This document shows positions 33,568 to 40,921 of a stretch of DNA of 56,832 nt, in pieces (positions within the stretch are counted from its first letter, which is position 1; each line of letters opens with the position of its first letter). Location: positions 1 through 56,832 of the IMG/VR virus record IMGVR_UViG_3300008259_004318, one strand, 5' to 3'. The translations under genes and the position numbers were made by a program. Below the pieces are notes generated by a model. That model made no database searches, was not told the DNA's origin, and was given only the letters and a program-made list of their open reading frames with translations. Source of the stretch: a virus.

Positions 33568-33893
33568 GATGAATGAAAATCTTCACAACCTAACCAATGA
33601 GGTAAGATAAATTCACCTTCAATAACTTCGTATTCCATAGTATTTTTGAAGCCACGAGATTTCCATACGTCAATAGAATCGTTGTAATATTGTTTAAGAG
33701 CATTTACATAATCACGCCACATTACAGAACATGGATGATTTAACCAACCCTTATAAGGTTTACCATCTTTACGTAAACGACCTGTGATTGCAGATATGAT
33801 TTGGTAAGCCTCAACACGTTGTTTACCTAAACGTTTGTTATCAAGAGATTCTAATGATTTTCTAAAATCTGAATAAGGAAGAAATGTTTGCAT
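33447..33893 (-). CDS. Truncated pyrimidine-dimer glycosylase-like protein (MSMEG_6728 family)
   Basis: A 148-residue frame. Residues 1-108 match the MSMEG_6728/Pyr_excise family (MQTFLPYSDFRKSLESLD, KRLGKQRVEAYQI, GWLNHPCSVMWRDYVNAL, LPHWLGCEDFHSS), distant relatives of T4 endonuclease V. After FHSS the family normally continues with a His-Arg-x-Asn-Leu-Leu segment. Here the frame runs into the antisense of the last 40 codons of the glycosyltransferase gene, so residues after about 110 are probably not native. The gene thus seems cut by a recombination joint near 33567. It may be inactive, or a shortened enzyme may still fold. Confidence 0.7.
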   Translation of the reverse strand: MQTFLPYSDFRKSLESLDNKRLGKQRVEAYQIISAITGRLRKDGKPYKGWLNHPCSVMWRDYVNALKQYYNDSIDVWKSRGFKNTMEYEVIEGEFILPHWLGCEDFHSSQITISDVILLVHSNILLVSFNKGHHFQSFASNLHILKQP

Positions 33894-33897
33894 AATA

Positions 33898-33905
33898 CAA
33901 AGATA
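33898..33905 (-). promoter_or_regulatory. TATCTTTG -7 box, leaderless position
   Basis: On the minus strand TATCTTTG fits TAnnTTTG and ends 4 bases before the ATG at 33893. No TTG lies at the usual distance upstream, so only the -7 part matches. Confidence 0.4.
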
Positions 33906-33987
33906 AGAAAATAATTTGAATGTAGTGTTGAATATTTGAAAAAAAAGAAGTATATATTAATATAATAAACGTTTAATTTAATAAAAA

Positions 33988-34173
33988 ATGAAAAAATTAG
34001 TATTAGTGTGTGTTACGATTTTGACCACAATTTCTCTAATGACTTCTTGTGGTGAAAAAACAGCAACTCAAAATGCTACTGAAGTGGCTACACCTACAGC
34101 GTCACCTGAAGCAACTGCGGTTGATTCTACGGCAACTGCTACAGACGTTGTTGTTGACACAACAGAAAATTAA
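33988..34173 (+). CDS. Small phage-encoded lipoprotein
   Basis: A 61-residue protein with a classic lipoprotein signal: a Lys-Lys start, a hydrophobic stretch (LVLVCVTILTTISLM) and the lipobox TSC with the acceptor Cys near residue 21. The mature part of about 40 residues is Ala, Thr and Glu rich and probably disordered. It would be anchored in the host inner or outer membrane. Small phage lipoproteins often act in superinfection exclusion or receptor masking, but the sequence does not show which. It is followed by a strong bidirectional terminator shared with the tmRNA gene. Confidence 0.7.
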   Translation: MKKLVLVCVTILTTISLMTSCGEKTATQNATEVATPTASPEATAVDSTATATDVVVDTTEN

Positions 34174-34194
34174 TTAGGAACTAACCTAAAAAAG

Positions 34195-34223
34195 AAAACC
34201 CACTTCAAAAGAGTGGGTTTTTT
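34195..34223. terminator. Bidirectional terminator between lipoprotein and tmRNA
   Basis: AAAACCCACT, a 7-base loop, and AGTGGGTTTT with more T on the plus strand. On the minus strand the stem is followed by TTTTCTTTTTT. It ends the lipoprotein gene and, from the other side, the tmRNA, whose CCA end lies 4 bases away. Confidence 0.8.
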
Positions 34224-34226
34224 AAT

Positions 34227-34439
34227 TGGTGGAGGTGGAGGGGCTCGAACCCTCGTCCATAACATCCTGTCAGATAAGGACTACACGTTTAGGTTAACAT
34301 TTTCTAATTTAAACCAACCACTGAAAGGTTATCAAGTACGTTGCCGTATATAAATGTGAATCAGTTTTTAAAGAGATTAACTCAGTCCCTACGTGCCCTT
34401 ATTCTTCAGCCGATACCTGTCAAATCCAAAAACACCCCC
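34227..34439 (-). ncRNA. ssrA: Compact tmRNA (SsrA-like), 213 nt
   Basis: On the minus strand the RNA starts GGGGGUG and ends CACCUCC-A-CCA. These pair over seven positions, including a G3-U70 wobble, the alanine identity element. The T arm GAGGG-UUCGAGC-CCCUC is perfect, and the 5' side has the conserved GGAUUUGACAGG. AUAAGG (34402-34397) pairs with CCUUAU (34279-34274) as the long closing helix. UGUAGUCC...GACAGGAUGUUAUGGACGAGGG matches the 3' part of bacterial tmRNA. It is much shorter than the usual 350-400 nt, so some pseudoknots must be missing. No frame gives the usual ALAA-ending tag; candidate frames after GGC or GCA near 34346 would end in hydrophobic residues. A host-type promoter precedes it. 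Confidence 0.85.
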
Positions 34440-34459
34440 ATATTTTCAAAGAACTTATA

Positions 34460-34490
34460 CAAAGATAATATATTTGTTTCTATTATCCAA
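34460..34490 (-). promoter_or_regulatory. Bacteroidota-type promoter for the tmRNA
   Basis: On the minus strand TTG, 20 bases, then TATCTTTG: an exact fit to TTG-N19/20-TAnnTTTG. The mature 5' end of the tmRNA lies 20 bases downstream of the -7 box, leaving a short 5' precursor to trim. Confidence 0.65.
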
Positions 34491-34492
34491 TA

Positions 34493-34499
34493 TATTTAT
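34493..34499 (+). promoter_or_regulatory. TATTTAT motif 6 nt before start codon
   Basis: ATATATTTATATAAATATG: TATTTAT at 34493-34499 with the ATG at 34506. It stands back to back with the host-type tmRNA promoter, so two promoter kinds face away from each other here. Confidence 0.4.
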
Positions 34500-34505
34500 A
34501 TAAAT

Positions 34506-35627
34506 ATGTTGAAAAAAAAGTTTATTTTTGAAAACGATCATGAAGAAGATCCTGACGACTGGTCTGATTATAAAAACATCATGCATTTAGCAAAAAATAG
34601 AATCAGTCCATATAGAGTTACTTTTGAAACATCTGATGGTAAAAGTTTTGATGATATTATTGAAGTTACTCGCGATGGTATAATTTTTACTTTTGATGGT
34701 TTAGATGAATACTTAAAATTTTTCTTTCCTGATGTTTATGCTGAAGATGATGATGGTGAATATGATGCTAGATATTATGATGCAATGTATAATGGTAGAT
34801 GGGAGTGGTATGATGACTTTTATAATAGAGATAGTGATGATTGGGGAGAAGGTTATGTTACTGATAGATTAAGAAAAAATCATTTAGAATTAATTAGAGA
34901 TATATCAAAAACTATTTCACCAAGATTATATACGAAACTATCAAAAATGTTAGAAGAAGGAACTCCTCTTGATTCAGAATTAAATATTGAAATAAGAGAT
35001 TTTTTAGAGACAATAAATATTGGTGATGAAATAACAGAAGCCTACACAGATGCAAATTATGCTGCAGTTGTGGATGAAGTACCAAAAGGAATTAAAGATA
35101 CGTATTGTGATTGTTTAAGAAATGTTGGAGTTGAAAGATATAGTAAAAAATATTGTTTTTGGAAATATGAAATGGATTGGGGATCTTGTATGATGTTATA
35201 TGCTCGTTTTGGAACTGATGAAGATAAACTTTTAGATTTATTATTTGAAGCAATTAGAAAAGATAATATTAGACATTTGCCAGTTTATTATGAAATGCAA
35301 TATGAATTTTGGGAATTGGAAGAAATACAAAGTGATTCTGAAAAATATGATGAAAAATATTTTGAAGTTTTAGATAAAGTAATGGAACTTGGTGGTGTTA
35401 ATACTTGGATTACAACAAAAGATAGAAAATATGAAATAAAAATTGATAATATTGAACCAACCAATAGTTTAATAACATATAAAATTAAAGAACCTTATAA
35501 GTGGCAAACTAAAGTAGGAAAAACTGATATTGATAGTTTAATTAGTATGATTTATAATGAAAAGTTATTTAACATGATGGAGCATCTTGATAAATTTTCA
35601 ATACTTAGAAATAAGACGTTCCTTTAA
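34506..35627 (+). CDS. Unknown acidic protein with aromatic repeats
   Basis: A 373-residue protein. An ATG at 34341 is in frame, but it lies inside the tmRNA, so 34506 is preferred. The protein is strongly acidic and Tyr/Trp rich (DARYYDAMYNGRWEWYDDFYNRDSDDW). A central helical part has four cysteines in about 60 residues (TYCDCLRNVG, YCFWKYEMDWGSCMM), and a basic beta-rich end follows. I recognise no family. The start (MLKKKFIFENDHEED) is not a clear tag. Its last 30 bases overlap the convergent M20 peptidase gene. Confidence 0.65.
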   Translation: MLKKKFIFENDHEEDPDDWSDYKNIMHLAKNRISPYRVTFETSDGKSFDDIIEVTRDGIIFTFDGLDEYLKFFFPDVYAEDDDGEYDARYYDAMYNGRWEWYDDFYNRDSDDWGEGYVTDRLRKNHLELIRDISKTISPRLYTKLSKMLEEGTPLDSELNIEIRDFLETINIGDEITEAYTDANYAAVVDEVPKGIKDTYCDCLRNVGVERYSKKYCFWKYEMDWGSCMMLYARFGTDEDKLLDLLFEAIRKDNIRHLPVYYEMQYEFWELEEIQSDSEKYDEKYFEVLDKVMELGGVNTWITTKDRKYEIKIDNIEPTNSLITYKIKEPYKWQTKVGKTDIDSLISMIYNEKLFNMMEHLDKFSILRNKTFL

Positions 35628-36518
35628 TATTTCATAAAGATATACCAAATCATCATCATTTATAAAAAGATTATTACCATCAAATATATCTGATATTATA
35701 ATGCCATCTTTTTCTTCAATTACATCAATACTTTCTAATTGATGAACAGGGTAATCTTCAATTTCTTCATCATCTTGAAATTGTAATAAAGAGTTCATAA
35801 CAGTTTGTGGTGTGTATACGATTGGTTTATATTCGTATTTATATTTTTTCAAACCCAATTCTTTAACCATATTTAATCCTGCTGTAATTGCATTTTCAAC
35901 ATCTTCTATTGAAACAAATTCTTGGTTTGAGTGCATATTATAATAACCACAAGACATATTAATACAACAAACATCAATTTTCTTTTTTAATTGTGATATA
36001 TCAGTATAAGGGTGTGATTGAACAAGCATTTCATTTCCAAACGCATTTTCAATAACATCTAATGTTTTAATAAAAAATTCACTATCACGTTCAAATAAAC
36101 GAACTCCCGAGCAAATCTCGGATATTAAATGATTACCAGGTGCGTCATATTGAGTGATATAACCAACATCTTGTAAAAAGTTTTCATCACATTTTGAAGA
36201 TCCGTGACATCCTGTTTCTTCTGAAACAAATAGACCAATTTTTACTTTATCTAAAGTTTTTAATAACTCTAAACAAATAAAAATACCACATTTATCATCA
36301 CCACCAATACCTGTTGGGTTACCATCTTCGGTGTATGCTTTTAAACATGGGACTTTAACCTCATCAAACTTTTTTCCAAATGTATTAGGTCTGATGAGGT
36401 TTTCTTCTTTTACGATGATTTTATCTACCTTATGATGAACGGTGTCCGTATGGGCAATAAACATTGGGTAATATTCACCTTCATTTAATTTGCCTTTAGT
36501 TGCGTATATATTCATCAT
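35598..36518 (-). CDS. M20-family metallopeptidase-like protein
   Basis: A 306-residue protein with the metal-site motifs of M20/M42 di-zinc aminopeptidases: AHTD (H23, D25), GIGGDDKCGI (bridging Asp near 74), the catalytic and metal-binding Glu pair SEE (100-101), and a late HSNQE segment near residue 200. Usual family members are 370-410 residues; here the N-terminal 60-80 residues and the lid domain appear reduced. The frame stays open upstream of the ATG for 12 codons (about DTIPGVSYYRDD) back to a stop at 36555 without a standard start. It may degrade peptides for amino acids during infection. A perfect host-type promoter lies upstream. Confidence 0.75.
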   Translation of the reverse strand: MMNIYATKGKLNEGEYYPMFIAHTDTVHHKVDKIIVKEENLIRPNTFGKKFDEVKVPCLKAYTEDGNPTGIGGDDKCGIFICLELLKTLDKVKIGLFVSEETGCHGSSKCDENFLQDVGYITQYDAPGNHLISEICSGVRLFERDSEFFIKTLDVIENAFGNEMLVQSHPYTDISQLKKKIDVCCINMSCGYYNMHSNQEFVSIEDVENAITAGLNMVKELGLKKYKYEYKPIVYTPQTVMNSLLQFQDDEEIEDYPVHQLESIDVIEEKDGIIISDIFDGNNLFINDDDLVYLYEILKERLISKY

Positions 36519-36557
36519 ATCATCTCGGTAGTAGGAGACGCCTGGAATTGTGTCTTA

Positions 36558-36587
36558 CAAAGATAATATATTTATTTAATAAAACAA
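36558..36587 (-). promoter_or_regulatory. Bacteroidota-type promoter for the M20 peptidase
   Basis: On the minus strand TTG, 19 bases, then TATCTTTG. It overlaps a TATTTAT element read from the plus strand (36569-36575) that serves the divergent gene at 36593, so the two cannot easily be used at once. Confidence 0.6.
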
Positions 36588-36592
36588 ATTTT

Positions 36593-38122
36593 ATGAAAAA
36601 TATTTTATTAAGTCTTAATGATGGTGAAAAGAAACGAATACTTGAAATGCATTATAACGCGGCAGGTAAAACATTAATATCTAATTATAATGAAAAAAGT
36701 GGTAGATTTAGTATAAATGAAGATAATTTGAATTTACCTGAAGTAAGATTGAATTTTCCTGCTGGAGAATATAGACCAACAGAAGCAATTAAAGTAAAAT
36801 TAAAGGGAGATTTGGCATCTTTAGTTAATTTTATAAAAAATCCCGACCCTGGTTTTAAAAATCATTACATTCAAATTAATGTTGAAGCAAGTGCTGACGC
36901 ATCTAGACTTAGCCAAAGCGCATTACAATTATGTACTGATTTAGGTATAACATCAAGTATGTCGGCTCAAGAACAAAACGAAGTACTATCAAGGGCCAGA
37001 ATGCAAACTGCTGTTGATTTAATAAAGAAAATTTTAACAGAAGATTTGGGTATCACCCAAGACGAGTTAGATAAGTCAGTGATAATTAATGGAACAAATA
37101 AGGTTAGTACCTCTCAAAACAATCCAAATGATAGATATGTAAAGGCCACTTTTTCTAAAGGAAAAGAAAAAGAAGATGATGTACCACCACCAATTACAGG
37201 AGATACGCCACCTGTAATATTAAAATGTAATTTACCTAGTACAAAGTACGAAGGTTATGAAAATAGAAAAACTCCTTATGTGGGGTATCAATCAACATTC
37301 TCAACACCAATAGGGGTTGGAGATAAAATGACCGTATATTTTGATCCGTGGGATTATCCAGATGCTTTTTATATTAAAGTAGGTGATGGAGGTGAAGGAA
37401 GAGAAGGATTTAGTGGGTTTATTGGTAAAACTTCAATAAATAAACCAGGACAATCAAACTATAGAAATTTTGTAAGAGAACTAGCAAATTTAAAAACTAA
37501 AGGAATTAAAACAGATATTGATAACTTTATTAAATCTGTTGGTGGGACATTAACAACTAAAGATGAAGATTATGTGCCGACTGGTAATTTACCTGAACTT
37601 AAAAAGAACATTAAAGATACTGCGATTTCTTTTTTAAAGAATGAAAAATGGGCACCATTTTTAACTGCGATGGTTGGAATTAATGATAAAACAAAATGGG
37701 ATAAAACATCGTTACCTGGTTTTTACGTCGATATGAATTATTTTGAAAAAAGTAACTGGAAAGTAATTAGAAAACTAATTAGAAATGGGGGATTTGGAAT
37801 ACCAAAAGAATGGGATAAAAAGAAAAAAAATGCTTTCTTAAATACGATAAAAAATAGGGAAACAGGGTTGGATGGTGTAAAATTAGAACAAATGAAAATT
37901 ACTCCAGATGTGTTAGTTGAATTGGTTAAATCTGGTACAATATATTCGTTAGTTTTACTTAGATCAAAATTTGATATAGTTGAAACAGGGAAAAGAAATG
38001 CGGAATTAAAGTGGCAATTTACTTTTGATAAACAAACAGAAAACGAAACTATAAAACTTTATGTCTTCTCCCCATTGAAAGGTACTGTATTTTATATGTC
38101 CACAAAATGTGAAGTATCATAA
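36593..38122 (+). CDS. Tagged protein with OmpA-like domain
   Basis: A 509-residue protein, start chosen at MKNILLSLNDGEKKRILEMHY because the upstream in-frame ATG lies in the divergent gene. The N-terminus resembles that of the protein at 12567 (EKKTILGLYK versus EKKRILEMHY). Residues about 55-185 follow the OmpA C-terminal pattern (IQINVEASAD..., LSRARMQTAVDLI, VIINGTNKVS), a fold that binds peptidoglycan. The remainder has a Pro-rich linker, a beta domain (MTVYFDPWDYPDAFYIKVGDG), a helical part and a beta end. A packaged protein able to hold the cell wall would fit a role during DNA entry. No signal peptide is present. Confidence 0.6.
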   Translation: MKNILLSLNDGEKKRILEMHYNAAGKTLISNYNEKSGRFSINEDNLNLPEVRLNFPAGEYRPTEAIKVKLKGDLASLVNFIKNPDPGFKNHYIQINVEASADASRLSQSALQLCTDLGITSSMSAQEQNEVLSRARMQTAVDLIKKILTEDLGITQDELDKSVIINGTNKVSTSQNNPNDRYVKATFSKGKEKEDDVPPPITGDTPPVILKCNLPSTKYEGYENRKTPYVGYQSTFSTPIGVGDKMTVYFDPWDYPDAFYIKVGDGGEGREGFSGFIGKTSINKPGQSNYRNFVRELANLKTKGIKTDIDNFIKSVGGTLTTKDEDYVPTGNLPELKKNIKDTAISFLKNEKWAPFLTAMVGINDKTKWDKTSLPGFYVDMNYFEKSNWKVIRKLIRNGGFGIPKEWDKKKKNAFLNTIKNRETGLDGVKLEQMKITPDVLVELVKSGTIYSLVLLRSKFDIVETGKRNAELKWQFTFDKQTENETIKLYVFSPLKGTVFYMSTKCEVS

Positions 38123-38124
38123 AA

Positions 38125-38649
38125 CTAATTGTTTGATAAAACACATTTTTCTAATTCAGGAACGTTTTTAATTGATGTTATAATAACATCATACGTTAAA
38201 TAACTTTTTTGATAGTCACTTGTTTTATTCGTTACACAAATACCCAATATAATTGGCTTTGAGTATTTATTGTTGTCGAAACTAAACCATTTAACGTGTG
38301 TATAATTGTATTTTGAAATTAAAATTTTAAAAACTGAATCCACAAGATTAATAACGTTTTTTTCTGATTTACTAATATTTAATGTAAATTTTTGATAATC
38401 GTATGATGCCCATTCATTACTATACCCCGTTTCAAAAATAATTTTGTCTTTATCGATTTTATCATACAATTTATAAAATATTGAACTAATAAAATTAGAC
38501 TCGTAAGTAGTGTCTATTTTGCCTAAGTTTTTATCTAAACGAATTTGATTTATTGAACTTAATATTGATTCTTTAATCAAATACTCATTTGATTGTGAAA
38601 AAACAAAATTTAAAAATAAACAAGAAATTAAGGTTAATAACGTTTTCAT
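38125..38649 (-). CDS. Exported protein of unknown function, possibly CAP-like
   Basis: A 174-residue protein with a clear signal peptide (MKTLLTLISCLFLNFVFSQS, cleavage probably after FS-Q as is common in Flavobacteria). The mature start (ILSSINQIRLDKNLGKI) resembles the first helix of CAP/SCP domains, but the family's later His and Glu motifs are not evident, so this is only a hint. The rest is alpha/beta with many Lys, Tyr and Ser. It is followed after three bases by the end of the convergent OmpA-like gene and preceded by a perfect host-type promoter. The gene is likely expressed in the host periplasm or outside. Confidence 0.6.
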   Translation of the reverse strand: MKTLLTLISCLFLNFVFSQSNEYLIKESILSSINQIRLDKNLGKIDTTYESNFISSIFYKLYDKIDKDKIIFETGYSNEWASYDYQKFTLNISKSEKNVINLVDSVFKILISKYNYTHVKWFSFDNNKYSKPIILGICVTNKTSDYQKSYLTYDVIITSIKNVPELEKCVLSNN

Positions 38650-38675
38650 AATAGTGTATTTAATTATTTATAATA

Positions 38676-38705
38676 CAAACTTACGAAAACTTTTAGAATC
38701 TACAA
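38676..38705 (-). promoter_or_regulatory. Bacteroidota-type promoter for the exported protein
   Basis: On the minus strand TTG, 19 bases, then TAAGTTTG: an exact fit. It overlaps the last codons of the clp gene upstream, giving the exported protein its own promoter. Confidence 0.6.
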
Positions 38706-40745
38706 AATGTTTTTTCTTTTTTTTGTAGGTTTTTTTATTTTAACCTCTGTTTTTTTATCTTTTTCGTTATAAGATAATGTAAATTTAGATCCTTTTTCTG
38801 GGCTGTCAGATATTATTTTATCAGTTACCGCATCATCAACCCACTTTTGAATTGTTCTTTTTAGTATTCTCGCACCAAACCTTGTGTCTGTACCCACAGA
38901 AATAATGTGTTTTTTCAAACTTTCTTCCACTTCTAATTCAAATTCAATTGATTTTATCCTTTCATAAACTTTTTCAAGTTCCAAGTCAACAATTTTCATT
39001 AGATCGGATTCATCTAAATCTTTAAAGTATATAATCTCATCGAATCTATTAATAAACTCAGGCGCAAATTTTTTAAATAACTCTTTTTCTAAAACAGATT
39101 TTACTTCTTCTTCCTTTTTTTCAATTTTTGAATTTGTAGAAAACCCAACACCCGTACCAAAATCTTGAACTATTTTTGTACCAACATTAGAGGTCATTAA
39201 AATTATACAGTTTTTGAAATTAATTTTTCTTCCGTGTCCGTCAGTTAAAAGCCCTTCATCTAAAATCTGTAAAAAGACGTTAAAAATTTCAGGGTGAGCC
39301 TTTTCAATTTCATCTAATAAAATAACAGAATAAGGTTTATTTTTAATTTTATTTAAAAATGGTGAACCGTCTTCATAACCAACATATCCAGGTGATGTTC
39401 CTGTTAATTTTGATGTTGCGATCTTATCTGAAAATTCACTCATATCTAACCTAATAAGTGCGTCCTCACTATTAAACATATGTTTTGCTAATTGTTTTGC
39501 TAATTCAGTTTTACCGACACCTGAATTACCAATTAATAATCCACTAAATATTGGTTTTTTAGGGTCGTTTAATCCGACCTTATTTCTTTGTATTGCTTTT
39601 GTTATTTTTGCAACTGCGTCACCTTGACCAATAACTTTTGTTGATAAAGTGTCTTTTAATGTTTTAAGTATTTCTGTTTCATCAGTTGAGATTTTAGATA
39701 TCGGAATTTTTGTTATTAATGATGCAACATCATAAACAACATCTTCAGTGACTTCTCTTTTAAATAAATTTCTATTCTTCTCAAACTCAGACTTTTCTCT
39801 TTCTAAGTCATTTAAAATTTTTCTTTCTTTATCTCTAAGATTTGCTGCCTCCTCATACCTTTGGCTATTAATAACTTTTACTTTTTCTTCTTTAATCTCT
39901 TGTGCCTGTCTTTTTAGATCTTCAATAATTTCAGGTAATTTAATCTCAACTTGTGATCTTGCACCAACCTCATCAATAATATCAAATGCCTTATCGGGAA
40001 ACTCTCTATCTGTAATATATCTATCAGCCAATTCAACACATAGTTTTAATATATCATCACTATATTTTACTTTATGGTGGTTTTCATATCTATCTTTTAC
40101 GTTTTTAAGTATTTGTAATGTTTCTTCTTTTGTTGATGGATCAACCATTACTTTTTGGAATCTTCTTTCTAATGCTCCGTCCTTCTCAATGTTTTTTCTA
40201 TATTCTTCTAACGTTGTTGCTCCGATACATTGTAATTCACCTCTTGATAGTGCTGGTTTAAATATATTTGACGCATCCATTGATCCTGATGAATTTCCAG
40301 CACCAATCATTGTATGGATTTCATCAATAAAAACAATAATATCTGGATTGTTATATAATTCTTCCATAATAACTTTCATTCTTTCTTCAAACTGACCCCT
40401 ATATTTTGTTCCCGCAACAATTGATGTCATATCTAAAGAAACAATTCTCTTACCTGATAAATTTTGTGGACAATCACCCTCAAATATTTTTTTAGCTAAA
40501 CCTTCAACAATCGCGGTTTTACCACAACCAGGTTCTCCTAATATTATTGGGTTGTTCTTTTTTCTTCTTGATAGAATTTGTGCAATTCTATTAATTTCAT
40601 TTTCTCTACCGACAACAGGATCTAATTTTCCTTCTTCTGCTAGTTTTATAAGGTCTCTTGAAAAGTTATCTAAAACAGGTGTTTTTGATTTTAATTCAGT
40701 ATTTTTATTTTTAGATTTTTCTGATTCGTCAAATGATTCAATCAT
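38700..40745 (-). CDS. ClpC-like AAA+ unfoldase without N-domain
   Basis: A 681-residue Hsp100 protein with two AAA+ modules. D1 has Walker A GEPGCGKT and Walker B FIDEIHT. D2 has GNSGVGKTE and LLDEIEKAHPE. Between them a short UVR-type helix pair (INSQRYEEAANLRDKE, near 292-315) marks the ClpC class; the long coiled coil of ClpB is absent. The D2 segment GVGFST (near 535) matches the VGF loop by which ClpC docks ClpP, so it could feed substrates to host ClpP. The N-terminal Clp_N repeats that bind adaptors are missing; the protein begins with about 30 charged residues. No ClpP gene is in the window. A small UVR protein is transcribed divergently and may be its adaptor. Confidence 0.88.
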   Translation of the reverse strand: MIESFDESEKSKNKNTELKSKTPVLDNFSRDLIKLAEEGKLDPVVGRENEINRIAQILSRRKKNNPIILGEPGCGKTAIVEGLAKKIFEGDCPQNLSGKRIVSLDMTSIVAGTKYRGQFEERMKVIMEELYNNPDIIVFIDEIHTMIGAGNSSGSMDASNIFKPALSRGELQCIGATTLEEYRKNIEKDGALERRFQKVMVDPSTKEETLQILKNVKDRYENHHKVKYSDDILKLCVELADRYITDREFPDKAFDIIDEVGARSQVEIKLPEIIEDLKRQAQEIKEEKVKVINSQRYEEAANLRDKERKILNDLEREKSEFEKNRNLFKREVTEDVVYDVASLITKIPISKISTDETEILKTLKDTLSTKVIGQGDAVAKITKAIQRNKVGLNDPKKPIFSGLLIGNSGVGKTELAKQLAKHMFNSEDALIRLDMSEFSDKIATSKLTGTSPGYVGYEDGSPFLNKIKNKPYSVILLDEIEKAHPEIFNVFLQILDEGLLTDGHGRKINFKNCIILMTSNVGTKIVQDFGTGVGFSTNSKIEKKEEEVKSVLEKELFKKFAPEFINRFDEIIYFKDLDESDLMKIVDLELEKVYERIKSIEFELEVEESLKKHIISVGTDTRFGARILKRTIQKWVDDAVTDKIISDSPEKGSKFTLSYNEKDKKTEVKIKKPTKKRKNIL

Positions 40746-40773
40746 AATACTTTTTTTATTTTTTTATTTGTTC

Positions 40774-40804
40774 AAAAGTTAAATGAAACTAAACTAATAA
40801 TCAA
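40774..40804 (-). promoter_or_regulatory. Bacteroidota-type promoter for the clpC-like gene
   Basis: On the minus strand TTG, 20 bases, then TAACTTTT followed by G: one position off TAnnTTTG. It lies 29 bases before the start codon. Confidence 0.45.
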
Positions 40805-40827
40805 TATTTTTTTATTATTGTCATATA

Positions 40828-40844
40828 GTCAGTATGGTACTGAC
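40828..40844. promoter_or_regulatory. Palindromic operator candidate between clpC-like and UVR genes
   Basis: GTCAGTA-TGG-TACTGAC, a perfect 7-base inverted repeat with a 3-base centre, flanked by further TGTCA copies at 40819 and 40849. It sits in the 176-base gap between the divergent clpC-like and UVR-protein genes, where one regulator could control both. It is not the CIRCE heat-shock element. Confidence 0.5.
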
Positions 40845-40921
40845 ATTTTGTCATGTTTTTATGTTTGGCATTTTATTAGTGTAAAATAATACCAAAATAA
40901 ACTTATAAAAAAAATAAAATT

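Noticed and set aside
34227-34300. Ordinary tRNA gene at the CCA-ending T arm
   Set aside because: No anticodon arm or D arm is adjacent. The 5' acceptor strand lies over 200 bases away with a tmRNA-type 5' end.
34341-34505. Longer start for the protein at 34506
   Set aside because: The added 55 residues would be encoded inside the tmRNA, and the promoter-like TATTTAT lies between the two starts.
36500-36592. Longer start for the OmpA-like protein
   Set aside because: The extra 31 residues overlap the divergent M20 gene and its promoter, and the tag-like start at 36593 matches other proteins.
39748-40395. Plus-strand frame of 215 residues opposite the clpC-like gene
   Set aside because: Both Walker motifs and the UVR segment on the minus strand fix the true coding strand.
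40828-40844. CIRCE heat-shock operator upstream of the clpC-like gene
   Set aside because: CIRCE is TTAGCACTC-N9-GAGTGCTAA. The repeat here is GTCAGTA-N3-TACTGAC and does not match.
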